Positions 7,686 to 15,187 of a stretch of 45,745 nucleotides of DNA are shown piece after piece (position 1 is the first letter of the stretch; each line of letters starts with the position of its first letter). The notes under the pieces are model-generated. The model ran no database searches. It saw only the letters and a list, made by a program, of their open reading frames with translations, and was not told where the DNA came from. The DNA is from Thermoleophilaceae bacterium. GTDB lineage: Bacteria; Actinomycetota; Thermoleophilia; Solirubrobacterales; Thermoleophilaceae. The stretch covers positions 1-45,745 of the forward strand of contig JAICJV010000015.1 in the NCBI GenBank assembly GCA_025928265.1, written 5' to 3'. Position numbers and translations under genes: made by a program.

Positions 7686-8705
7686 GTGCGACGTGTCCTG
7701 ATCCTCGTCTTCGACGGCGTCCAGTCGCTCGACGTGACCGGGCCTGTCGAGGTCTTCAACGCGGCGGGCCGCATCGCGCGCGAGCCGTACCGCATCGAGA
7801 CGGTCGCGGCGACGCGTGACCCGGTGCGCACCGGCAGCGGTCTCACGATCGTCCCCGACCGCGCGCTTGCCTCGGTGCGCGGTCCGATCGACACGTTGCT
7901 GGTGGCGGGCGGCGAGGTCGAGCGTGCCGCGCGTGACGAACGGGTCACCCGCTGGCTCGCACGCGCGGCCACGCGCTCGCGGCGCGTCGGCTCGGTGTGC
8001 AGCGGCGCCTTCGTCCTTGCCGCGGCGGGGCTGCTCGACGGGCGCCGCGCCGCCACCCACTGGGCGCACGCCGATCAGCTGGCCGAGCTGTTCCCGTCGG
8101 TCGACGTCGACCGCGACGCCATCTTCGTGCACGACGCCGGAGTGTGGACGTCCGCGGGGGTGACGGCGGGGATGGACCTGGCGCTCGCGCTCGTGGAGGA
8201 GGACCTCGGTCGCGAGGCCGCGCTGGAGGCGGCGCGCTGGCTCGTGATCTACGCGCGCCGCGCGGGCGGCCAGTCGCAGTTCAGCTCGCATCTCCGCGCG
8301 CAGATTGCCGAGCGCGAGCCGCTGCGCGAGCTTCAGGAGTGGCTGCCGGGCCATCTGAACGACGACCTTTCGATCGAGCGGCTGGCGCAGCGCGCCTGCA
8401 TGAGCCCGCGCAACTTCGCCCGCGCGTTCCGCCGTGAGCTCGCAATGACACCGGCCGCATACGTCGAGGCGCTGCGCGTCGACCACGCCCGCCAGCGGCT
8501 CGAGTCGACGGGGCAGAAGGTCGACGCGATCGCGCGCGACTGCGGCTTCGGCACCGTCGAGACGATGCGCCGTGCCTTCCATCGCCGGCTGGGCGTGGGC
8601 CCGGCCGAGTATCGCCACCGGTTCCAGTCCAGAGGAGGACAAGATGCAGATCGCGATTCCGTTGTTCGACCGCTTCACCGCGCTCGACGCGATCGGGCCG
8701 TATGA
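7686..8705 (+). CDS. GlxA-family transcriptional regulator (DJ-1/PfpI domain + AraC HTH)
   Basis: A 339-residue two-domain regulator. Residues 1-170 form a DJ-1/PfpI-like domain (VLILVFDGVQSLDVTGPVEVF; VGSVCSGAFVLAAAGLL with the nucleophile-elbow Cys). Residues about 215-315 form a double AraC helix-turn-helix (SIERLAQRACMSPRNFARAF; VDAIARDCGFGTVETMRRAF). GlxA regulators activate or repress neighbouring catabolic genes. The start is GTG 7686. The C-terminal ~25 residues (SRGGQDADRDSV...) read through the Shine-Dalgarno and first codons of the next gene, a 62-bp overlap in a different frame that points to tight coupling with that DJ-1 enzyme. That tail is low complexity and probably not functional. 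Confidence 0.93.
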   Translation: MRRVLILVFDGVQSLDVTGPVEVFNAAGRIAREPYRIETVAATRDPVRTGSGLTIVPDRALASVRGPIDTLLVAGGEVERAARDERVTRWLARAATRSRRVGSVCSGAFVLAAAGLLDGRRAATHWAHADQLAELFPSVDVDRDAIFVHDAGVWTSAGVTAGMDLALALVEEDLGREAALEAARWLVIYARRAGGQSQFSSHLRAQIAEREPLRELQEWLPGHLNDDLSIERLAQRACMSPRNFARAFRRELAMTPAAYVEALRVDHARQRLESTGQKVDAIARDCGFGTVETMRRAFHRRLGVGPAEYRHRFQSRGGQDADRDSVVRPLHRARRDRAV

Positions 8706-9273
8706 GGTGCTCTCGCGCCTGCCCGGCGCACGTGTCGATTTCGTCGCGTTCGAGCCGGGCGTGGTCCGGGCGGACACCCGCATGCTCGCGATCGAGGTCG
8801 AGAAGGGACTCGACGAGGTGCCGCGCCCCGACGTGCTGGTGGTACCGGGCGGCGCCGGCACGCGCAGCGTGATGCACGACGAGCGGATGCTCGACTGGGT
8901 GCGCGGCGTGCACGAGCACTCCGAGTACACGACGTCGGTCTGCACGGGTGCGCTCGTGCTGCACGGCGCGGGTGTGCTCGACGGTCTCGAGGCCACCACG
9001 CACTGGCTCTACACCGACCGCTTGGACAGGCCGGTCGCGCGGCGCGTGGTGGAGCAGGGCAAGGTGATCACCGCGGCGGGCGTGTCGGCGGGGATCGACA
9101 TGGCGCTGCGGCTGGCGGAGCGGATCGCGGGACAGGACATCGCGCAGGCGATCCAGCTGGCGATCGAGTACGACCCCGAGCCGCCGTTCGACTCGGGCTC
9201 ACCGCGGAAGGCGCCAGATCGCGTGCTGGAGATCGTGCGCGGCGCCGAGGCCGCGCAACACGCTCAGACCTGA
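8644..9273 (+). CDS. DJ-1/PfpI family protein, isonitrile hydratase-like
   Basis: A 209-residue single-domain DJ-1/PfpI protein. It opens IAIPLFDRFTALDAIGPYEVL and has the nucleophile elbow SVCTGALVLHGAG, whose Cys is the expected catalytic residue. The following THW is also seen in isonitrile hydratase InhA-like proteins and in GlxA N-terminal domains. A strong AGAGGAGG lies just before ATG 8644. The gene overlaps the end of the GlxA regulator and resembles its sensor domain, so the two probably share a ligand or substrate type. Its stop overlaps the end of the convergent ArsA-like gene by 10 bp. The substrate is not known; isonitrile hydration is the nearest characterised reaction. Confidence 0.85.
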   Translation: MQIAIPLFDRFTALDAIGPYEVLSRLPGARVDFVAFEPGVVRADTRMLAIEVEKGLDEVPRPDVLVVPGGAGTRSVMHDERMLDWVRGVHEHSEYTTSVCTGALVLHGAGVLDGLEATTHWLYTDRLDRPVARRVVEQGKVITAAGVSAGIDMALRLAERIAGQDIAQAIQLAIEYDPEPPFDSGSPRKAPDRVLEIVRGAEAAQHAQT

Positions 9274-10376
9274 ACGAACTCCCCTGCAAAGAGGTACTCG
9301 TCGATCTCGGCGAGCCCCTCGAGGTCGTAGACGTCCTCGTCGAGCAAGGGCACTGCAATCAATGGCTCGCGCCCGAGTTCCCGCATGAGCCGGCGCACGC
9401 CGGCGCGGTCGTGCTCGGCCAGGCGATGGTGATCCTCGAAGTTGCGCGCCACCTTGCGGCCGAGCTTGTCGCCGAGCAGCGCCTCGAGGTCGTCGGAGAC
9501 ATCGGCGTCGGCATCTGCTCCCTCGTGCATCCGGTTCACGATCGCGCCGCCGAACGGCAGCCGCCGGTCGCGCAGCCGGCGGCGGAAGAAGATCGCCTCG
9601 TCGATCGCGTCGCGCTGCGGCGAGGTCACGAGCAGGAACGTGGTCTCGCGCTCGCCGAGCAGCTGTCCGACGCGCGCCGCGCGCTCCTCGATGCCGGACG
9701 CCATGTCGCCGAACGACTGGAAGAACTCGGACAGGTCGGCGAGCAGGTCGATGCCGGTCACCCGCTTCATCACCCCGAACAGGAGCCCGCTGCCGCGGCC
9801 GAGCACCTTCATGCCCAGGCGGCCGGGCTTGAGGAAGAACGAGAGCGAGCGCGAGTCCACGAAGCGCGACAGCCGCTCGGGCGCTTCGAGAAACTCGAGC
9901 GCGTTGCGCGTGGGCGGCGTGTCGAGCACGAGCAGGTCGTAGCGGCCCTCGTGGTGGAGCTCGAACAGCTTCTCGATGGCCATGTACTCCGTCGAGCCGG
10001 CGACGGCGTTCGAGAGCTCCTGGTAGATCCGGTTCTGGAGGACGGCATCCCGCGTCTTCTCATCCGGTGCATGGCGCTCGATCACCTCGTCCCAGGTGCG
10101 CTTGGCGTCGAGCATCATCGCCCACAGCTCGCCGCGCATCTCGAGTCCGGCCTCGGCGAAGCGCTCGGGATCGACCATGCGCTCCTCGTTGCCGAGCTCG
10201 GGCAGCCCCAGCGAGTTGGCCAGGCGCTTGGCGGGGTCGATCGTGAGCACGGCGACCTTCAGCCCGCGCGCGGCCATGCCCATCGCGACGGCGGCCGAGG
10301 TGGTGGTCTTGCCCACGCCGCCCGCGCCGGCGCAGATGCACACGCGCTTGCCCTCCAGCAGGTCCGCGACGCTCAC
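9264..10376 (-). CDS. ArsA/Get3-like ATPase, second of a pair (signature lysine replaced by Ala)
   Basis: A 370-residue SIMIBI-class ATPase of the ArsA/GET3 family. GTG 10376 overlaps the upstream gene's stop (GTGA), so translation is coupled. The P-loop reads GAGGVGKTTT (A18 to K23): the P-loop lysine is present, but the family's intermonomer signature lysine is Ala. Switch motifs include TIDPAKRLANSL and LLVLDTPPTRNALEFL, both typical of ArsA-like ATPases. No arsenite-binding cysteine triad is obvious and no arsenic genes are nearby. Overlapping ArsA-like pairs occur across actinobacteria (Mycobacterium Rv3679/Rv3680, which interact and protect against glycerol and nitric oxide toxicity). 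That is the closest known counterpart rather than arsenic export. Confidence 0.9.
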   Translation of the reverse strand: MSVADLLEGKRVCICAGAGGVGKTTTSAAVAMGMAARGLKVAVLTIDPAKRLANSLGLPELGNEERMVDPERFAEAGLEMRGELWAMMLDAKRTWDEVIERHAPDEKTRDAVLQNRIYQELSNAVAGSTEYMAIEKLFELHHEGRYDLLVLDTPPTRNALEFLEAPERLSRFVDSRSLSFFLKPGRLGMKVLGRGSGLLFGVMKRVTGIDLLADLSEFFQSFGDMASGIEERAARVGQLLGERETTFLLVTSPQRDAIDEAIFFRRRLRDRRLPFGGAIVNRMHEGADADADVSDDLEALLGDKLGRKVARNFEDHHRLAEHDRAGVRRLMRELGREPLIAVPLLDEDVYDLEGLAEIDEYLFAGEFVQV

Positions 10377-11299
10377 AGCTTCTTCTCCAGGTCGTCCGCC
10401 AGGCGGTTCAGCCCTTCGAGCGTCATCTCCGGATCCCACAGGAACGGAAGGGTGATGACGTCGTCCACCTCGCGTCGCAGGCGCCGCAGCTGCGCCCGCT
10501 GCGACTTCGCGCGCCGGTGCTCCGACAGCGCGGCCCGGAGTGCCGCCGCCACCTCCTCGGAGCCGTGCGCCCCGTTCACCGCCTCGATTCGTTCGGCGTC
10601 CTCGCCCGTGAAGCGCTCGGGCAGCAGCTGGTTCACGACCACCAGGTCGGTTTCGATCGCCATCTCGTCGCGGAGGCGCTCGCGGAACTCGATCGTCTCG
10701 TTCACGGGCATCTCCTGCGGTAACGCGACAGAGACGACGCCGGTGCGCTTCGGGTCGCGCAGAAACTCGTCGATGCCGTCGGCGCGACGGCGGATCGGGC
10801 CCACGCGCGCGATCTCGGCGAACGTCTTGGGCGCGTGGAGCATCGCCAGCCCCTGGCCCGAGGCCGGGGCGTCGAGGATCACGAGGTCGTAGTGGTCGCC
10901 GCTCCCGTACCTGCGCGAGTGCTGCGAGAGCTCCCACGCCTTGCCGATCGTGGTGAGCTCGCGGACGCCCGGCGCGGCGGCCACGAAGTACTCGAAGATG
11001 CGGTTGTGCAGGAGCGCGCCCGAGAGGAGGCCGGGCACCTGCTTGCCGAGGTACTCCTCGAGCGCGTGCTCTGGGTCGATCGAGATCGCGTAGAGGTTCT
11101 CGGCCAGCTCGGTCTCCGAGTAGCCGACGCCCTCTCGCCGGAAGGGACGTGACAGCCGCTCCTGCTGCGAGACCTCGGCCACGATCACCCGCTTCCCCGC
11201 GCGCGCAGCCACGAGCGCAAGCGCGCCCGCGACGGTAGTGCGGCCCACTCCGCCCTTCCCCGTGACGACCACGAGGCGCCTGTCCAATAGCAGGGTCAC
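10373..11299 (-). CDS. ArsA/Get3-like ATPase, first of a pair (P-loop lysine replaced by Arg)
   Basis: A 308-residue ArsA/GET3-type protein. The chosen start is GTG 11299, which puts LVVVTGKGGVGRTT at the very N terminus as the family requires. Longer starts would run into the divergent parA leader and add non-conserved sequence. In GKGGVGRTT the signature lysine K15 is intact but the catalytic P-loop lysine is R20, the reverse of the downstream partner. Switch II-like DLVILDAPASGQGLAML is present. ATPase activity of this subunit alone is doubtful; it may supply the signature lysine to the partner's nucleotide in a heterodimer. It lacks a clear Shine-Dalgarno and may be leaderless. It is divergent from parA, with about 92 bp between starts. 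Confidence 0.88.
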   Translation of the reverse strand: MTLLLDRRLVVVTGKGGVGRTTVAGALALVAARAGKRVIVAEVSQQERLSRPFRREGVGYSETELAENLYAISIDPEHALEEYLGKQVPGLLSGALLHNRIFEYFVAAAPGVRELTTIGKAWELSQHSRRYGSGDHYDLVILDAPASGQGLAMLHAPKTFAEIARVGPIRRRADGIDEFLRDPKRTGVVSVALPQEMPVNETIEFRERLRDEMAIETDLVVVNQLLPERFTGEDAERIEAVNGAHGSEEVAAALRAALSEHRRAKSQRAQLRRLRREVDDVITLPFLWDPEMTLEGLNRLADDLEKKL

Positions 11300-11391
11300 C
11301 GGAAGGAATCTCGCATACCCATGCGAATACGCAGAGGCATATGGGTCTTTTGCCGCGCCGATACGACGAAAACCAACGCTCGGAGTCATCA

Positions 11392-12165
11392 GTGACGGAG
11401 TCCTCAAAGGTGAAGGTCATCGCCTTCGCAAACCAGAAGGGCGGGGTCGCCAAGACGACTACGACGCTGAACCTCGCCGCCGCTTTCGCCGAGAGCGGCC
11501 ATCGCGTGCTCTGCGTCGACATGGACCCGCAGGGCAACTTGACCATGTCGCAGGGCATCGACCCCGACTCGCTCGACGTCTCGATGTACGACGTGCTCGT
11601 GCATCACACGTCGATCCGCGAGGCGATCCGGAAGCGCGAGATCGACGTCGCCTGTGCCTCGATCGACCTCGCCGGCGCCGAGATCGCGATGTCCACCCAG
11701 ATCGGTCGCGAGCGGTCGCTGGAGAAGGCGATCCGCCAGGTCGAGGACGACTACGACTTCATCTGCATCGACACGCCACCGTCCTTGGGACTGCTTACCA
11801 TCAACGCGCTGACGGCCGCCGACAAGGTGATCGTCCCCGTCCAATGCGAGTATCTCTCGATGCGCGGCCTCATCCAGCTGCAGAACACGCTGAGCATGAT
11901 CAGGGAGAACCTGAATCCCAACGTCGAAATCGAGGGCATCCTTCCGACCCTGGTGGACACCCGCACGGTGCACGCCAAGGAGGCGATCGAGCTGCTCGAG
12001 GAGAACTTCGGCGACCAGGTCTTCGCCGCTCGCATCACCAAGACGGTCCGGTTCGCGGAGGCCCCGGTGAAGGGTATGTCCGTGCTCAAGTACGACCCTG
12101 ACGGCAAGGCCGCGTACGCCTACCGCCAGCTCGCAAAGGAGGTCCTCGGGAATGGAAAGAGGTAA
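11392..12165 (+). CDS. parA: ParA/Soj-type chromosome partitioning ATPase
   Basis: A 257-residue ParA. GTG 11392 is preferred because GGAG (11382-11385) sits six bases upstream, whereas the in-frame ATG 11341 has a purine run only three bases away. The deviant Walker [15 protein letters not shown] is near the N terminus, followed by switch I ([10 protein letters not shown]), Walker B ([18 protein letters not shown]) and the ParA-type [14 protein letters not shown] stretch. It has no N-terminal HTH, so it is of the chromosomal Soj type. No ParB follows; instead ftsZ overlaps by 14 bp with its Shine-Dalgarno inside parA. A role in positioning the division apparatus, in the manner of MipZ/PomZ-like ParA proteins, is possible but inferred. 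Ordinary chromosome segregation with a distant parB is the alternative. Confidence 0.92.
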   Translation: MTESSKVKVIAFANQKGGVAKTTTTLNLAAAFAESGHRVLCVDMDPQGNLTMSQGIDPDSLDVSMYDVLVHHTSIREAIRKREIDVACASIDLAGAEIAMSTQIGRERSLEKAIRQVEDDYDFICIDTPPSLGLLTINALTAADKVIVPVQCEYLSMRGLIQLQNTLSMIRENLNPNVEIEGILPTLVDTRTVHAKEAIELLEENFGDQVFAARITKTVRFAEAPVKGMSVLKYDPDGKAAYAYRQLAKEVLGNGKR

Positions 12166-13645
12166 GCGGGCCAGCATGAGAGAGGGTCCGCTCGCGGCGC
12201 TCTTCCGCAAGACCGAGGAGGAGGGGCTCGAGGACACGCCCGCCCCCAAGAAGCCTGCGGAGCGAACCGAGTTCGGGCAGACGCAGCCGCGCGGCGGCAT
12301 GCCGATTCCCGCGCCTGACCATTCCCAGGAGCCGCTCGCGTCCGGCGATTCCCGCCTCGAGGAGCTTCGTCCCGCGCCGCCGTCGGCACGGACTCAGCAG
12401 CCCGAACCGAAGGTGGAGGAGCCGGTCGAGCGTCGCCCGCGCACGCCCGAGCAGCGCCTGCGCGAGGTGTTCTCGCACGACATCCCCGAGAACATCATGG
12501 AGCTCTCGCCGAGCTCGGGCTCGTCCTCCGACGTCGCTCCGCGCTTCGGCCGCGAGGAACCACGCATCCCGACCGAGCCCGGGGCAGTGCTCCAGCCGGT
12601 CCTGCGCGTGGTGGGCGTCGGCGGCGCCGGCGTCAACGCGGTCAACCGGATGATCGAGGCCGGCGTCGAGGGCGTGGAGTTCATCGCGCTCAACACCGAC
12701 CTCCAGTCGCTGCAGAGCTCGAGCGCCGACATCTCACTGCACATCGGCTCGGCCGCCACGCGTGGTCTCGGGTCGGGTTCAGATCCGGAGCTCGGGCGCA
12801 AGGCCGCGCACGAGGACTACGACCTGATCAAGCAGCATCTCAAGGGCTCGGACATGGTGTTCATCGCCGCCGGCAGCGGCGGCGGCACCGGCACGGGCGC
12901 GGCTCCTGTGGTCGCGCACATCGCGCGTGAGCTCGGGGCGCTTGCGGTCGGCATCGTCACCAAGCCGTTCTCCTTCGAGGGATCGCGGCGCGGGGAGCAG
13001 GCCGATCGCGGCATCGAGGAGCTGGCCGCCGAGGTCGACACGCTCATCACGATCCCGAACTCGCGCCTGCTTTCGGTGCTCGACAAGCGCGTGTCGATGG
13101 TGGACGCGTTCCGGATGGCCGACGACGTGCTGCGCCAGGGCGTCCAGGGCATCTCGGACCTGATCACCCTGCCGGGGCTGATCAACCTCGACTTCGCGGA
13201 CGTGCGCACGATCATGTCCGACGCCGGCACCGCGCTGCTCGGCATCGGCATGGGCGTGGGCGAGTCGCGCGCGATGGACGCCGCCACGCGGGCGGTGGAG
13301 TCGCCGCTGCTCGAGACGTCCGTCGAGGGCGCCCGCTCGATCCTGCTCTCGATCACCGGCGGCCGCGACATGTCGCTGTGGGAGGTCAACGAGGCCGCCA
13401 AGGCGGTGGCCGAGGCGGCCCATCCCGACGCGAACATCATCTTCGGCGCCATGGTCGACGAGAAGGTCGTGGACCAGGTCTGGGTCACGGTCGTGGCCAC
13501 GGGCTACGCCGACCGGCCGCTCGAGCGTGCCCGCCCGTCAGCGGACCGCGTGCGCGTGCCGGCCGACGCCGAGCCGCGCGTGTCGCGCGGCTCCGGATCC
13601 GCCTCGGAGGACTTCGAGGTTCCGGAGTTCTTGCCGCGGCGCTGA
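12152..13645 (+). CDS. ftsZ: FtsZ cell division GTPase with ~150-residue N-terminal extension
   Basis: A 497-residue FtsZ. ATG 12152 is supported by AAAGGAGGT at 12135-12143. Residues 1-149 are Pro/Glu/Arg-rich and mostly disordered. They hold two short amphipathic stretches, [14 protein letters not shown] near residue 11 and [20 protein letters not shown] near residue 97. The GTPase domain begins near residue 150 ([21 protein letters not shown]). The tubulin signature GGGTGTG is at 243-249, the T7 loop reads [11 protein letters not shown] with both catalytic aspartates, and the C-terminal peptide EVPEFLPRR matches the canonical anchor-binding tail. The enzyme should therefore polymerise and bind GTP normally. 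FtsZ usually has only 10-30 residues before its core, and usually lies in the dcw cluster rather than behind parA. Confidence 0.95.
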   Translation: MERGKRASMREGPLAALFRKTEEEGLEDTPAPKKPAERTEFGQTQPRGGMPIPAPDHSQEPLASGDSRLEELRPAPPSARTQQPEPKVEEPVERRPRTPEQRLREVFSHDIPENIMELSPSSGSSSDVAPRFGREEPRIPTEPGAVLQPVLRVVGVGGAGVNAVNRMIEAGVEGVEFIALNTDLQSLQSSSADISLHIGSAATRGLGSGSDPELGRKAAHEDYDLIKQHLKGSDMVFIAAGSGGGTGTGAAPVVAHIARELGALAVGIVTKPFSFEGSRRGEQADRGIEELAAEVDTLITIPNSRLLSVLDKRVSMVDAFRMADDVLRQGVQGISDLITLPGLINLDFADVRTIMSDAGTALLGIGMGVGESRAMDAATRAVESPLLETSVEGARSILLSITGGRDMSLWEVNEAAKAVAEAAHPDANIIFGAMVDEKVVDQVWVTVVATGYADRPLERARPSADRVRVPADAEPRVSRGSGSASEDFEVPEFLPRR

Positions 13646-13922
13646 GCCCTTCTTGGCCGACGGCAATTTAGGGGGACATGGGGCGGACGCTCGGGGTTCG
13701 CCCCACTGTCCTGGATTGACCCCCTCATAGGGGTACAGGGCAGGACGGTGGGGCCCATTTCCCTCGCACGATCCTGTTCTGATGTTCCATAGCAACACCT
13801 GGGCAGGACAGTGCGCGGATGGCACGCGGTTGCCGCGGCAGAACGCGCTCCGCACACCCCCGTAATTGTCCTCGAACCGCACTGCGCACCGTGGGGACAA
13901 GCCGAGCGGAGCGCACGAACGC
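13646..13922. other. Structured intergenic region between convergent ftsZ and LuxR gene
   Basis: This 277-bp stretch contains no convincing gene. Besides the two hairpins after ftsZ, a 10-mer CAGGACAGTG occurs inverted at 13705-13714 and direct at 13804-13813, with a one-base variant (CAGGACGGTG) at 13741-13750. TTGTCC (13866-13871) faces GGACAA (13895-13900) near the LuxR gene end, perhaps its terminator. The region could fold into an extended RNA structure. Confidence 0.4.
13674..13711 (+). terminator. Strong hairpin after ftsZ
   Basis: GGACA-T-GGGGCG (13674-13685) pairs with CGCCCC-AC-TGTCC (13699-13711), eleven base pairs with a small internal loop, starting 28 nt after the ftsZ stop. 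A second, weaker hairpin follows (ACCCC 13719-13723 with GGGGT 13730-13734). Confidence 0.6.
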
Positions 13923-15017
13923 CTAGTTCCGCGCCGCCACCTCGGCCATCCACGGCTGGTAGTTCTCCTCGAAGAACTTGGCCTGCAGCTCGGCGCGGGA
14001 GCGCACGCCCAGCTTGCGCTGCACGCTCTTCACGTGGTTGCGCGCCGTGTGCTCGGAGATGACGAGGGCCGAGACCATCTCGCCCACGTCGGCGCCGCGG
14101 AGAAGCAGGCCGAGCACCTCGCGCTCGCGGTCGGTGAGATCGTAGGCGTGGGCCACGATCGGGGCGATCTCGGACGGCCGAGACGGCTCCAGGAAGACAG
14201 CGGTGCGACCGTCACCCAGCGCAGAAGCGTGCACCGACACCCAGCCGCGCGAGGTCCAGGCGCGCGCCCGCGGTGGCGTCGGGTCGCCGGCGGGGTTGGC
14301 CGCGCGCGCCCGCACCGACAGGACCAACGGCGGCAGACAGGCGCCGTAGGCGGGCGCGTCGAGCTCGGCGAGCCAGCACTCGCCCTCGGAGTTCATCGTC
14401 TCGACCGAGCCATCGGCGGCGACGATCACGAGACCCGGGCCGCCCGGCACCGCCAGCGAGTCCTCCGCCGCCGGGAGCAGCGCGGCACGCAGCCCGTGCG
14501 CGACCTGGCGTCCGGCAGCGGCCACGAAGGCGATCTCGGCATCCGTGAAGCACGGCGCGCCCTCCTCGCGCAGCAGGCAGACCGTTCCCCAGCACGCGCC
14601 GCCCGTCACCAGTGCGACGCGTACCTCGTCGGCCAGCCCGTGCGGGCGGTACATCGTCCGGTAGCGCGCCGAGGCCTCGAGATCGCCGCCCACGGCGGCC
14701 GACAGCAAACCGGCATGCCCGTGCTGTCGCACCAGGTCGGTGAACTTCAGGGCGTCGGGCTGGCGGATCTCGTTCTCGAAGAACGTGAGCGCCGCCTCGG
14801 CCGGGATCGCGTGGGTGAAGCCGCCCGTCCACAGCAGCGTGGCCGGATCGGTCGTGCACCAGCCGCTTGCGTCGAATGCGACGGCCCCGGAGATCGCCTC
14901 CATGGCGCTGCGCAGCACGCCGTGCTGGTCGAGACGCCGGTCGAGGGCGGTTGCGAGGTCGCGGCGCGCCTGGCGGGCGGCGGCGGTATCGAGGGGTGCG
15001 GCCTGCGGGGAAGGCAT
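13923..15017 (-). CDS. LuxR-family transcriptional regulator with N-terminal GAF-like sensor region
   Basis: A 364-residue regulator. ATG 15017 is preferred over ATG 15026, because GGAGG abuts the latter directly but sits nine bases before the former. The N-terminal ~270 residues contain a GAF-like region (LVTGGACWGTVCLLREEGAPCFTDAEIAFVAA) and a second PAS-like segment (GLVIVAADGSVETMNSEGE). The C terminus is a LuxR/GerE helix-turn-helix (LTDREREVLGLLLRGADVGEMVSALVISEHTARNHVKSVQRKLGVRSRAEL). No phosphoacceptor receiver domain is seen. It is divergent from the secreted-protein gene at 15188. A perfect 14-bp palindrome lies between them and could be its operator. Confidence 0.92.
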   Translation of the reverse strand: MPSPQAAPLDTAAARQARRDLATALDRRLDQHGVLRSAMEAISGAVAFDASGWCTTDPATLLWTGGFTHAIPAEAALTFFENEIRQPDALKFTDLVRQHGHAGLLSAAVGGDLEASARYRTMYRPHGLADEVRVALVTGGACWGTVCLLREEGAPCFTDAEIAFVAAAGRQVAHGLRAALLPAAEDSLAVPGGPGLVIVAADGSVETMNSEGECWLAELDAPAYGACLPPLVLSVRARAANPAGDPTPPRARAWTSRGWVSVHASALGDGRTAVFLEPSRPSEIAPIVAHAYDLTDREREVLGLLLRGADVGEMVSALVISEHTARNHVKSVQRKLGVRSRAELQAKFFEENYQPWMAEVAARN

Positions 15018-15106
15018 GGGCGCCATCCTCCCGCGCGGGTGACGGTTGCGTCATCCACCTCCAGACGTACATAAGGATCCTCCTAGAGAACGATCTGGGG
15101 CACTAC

Positions 15107-15120
15107 AGCCCAATTGGGCT
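15107..15120. promoter_or_regulatory. Perfect 14-bp palindrome in divergent intergenic region
   Basis: AGCCCAATTGGGCT reads identically on both strands. It sits 68 bp before the secreted-protein start and 89 bp before the LuxR start; AGGATCCT (15074-15081 or thereabouts) is a second small palindrome nearby. LuxR-family dimers bind such symmetric sites, so this is a candidate operator for the adjacent regulator. Confidence 0.45.
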
Positions 15121-15187
15121 ATTCAGCCTGGGCGAATTAGGTCGCAGCCTCGGGGTCGCACGGAAAACGACTCACCTTGGAGCGATC

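Noticed and set aside
9264-11299. Arsenite efflux ATPase (ArsA) function
   Set aside because: There is no ArsB, ArsR or ArsD gene nearby and no arsenite-binding cysteine triad; the family label describes fold only.
13680-13711. tRNA-like GGGGTTCGCCCC segment after ftsZ
   Set aside because: No acceptor, D or anticodon arms can be drawn; it is better explained by an 11-bp hairpin.
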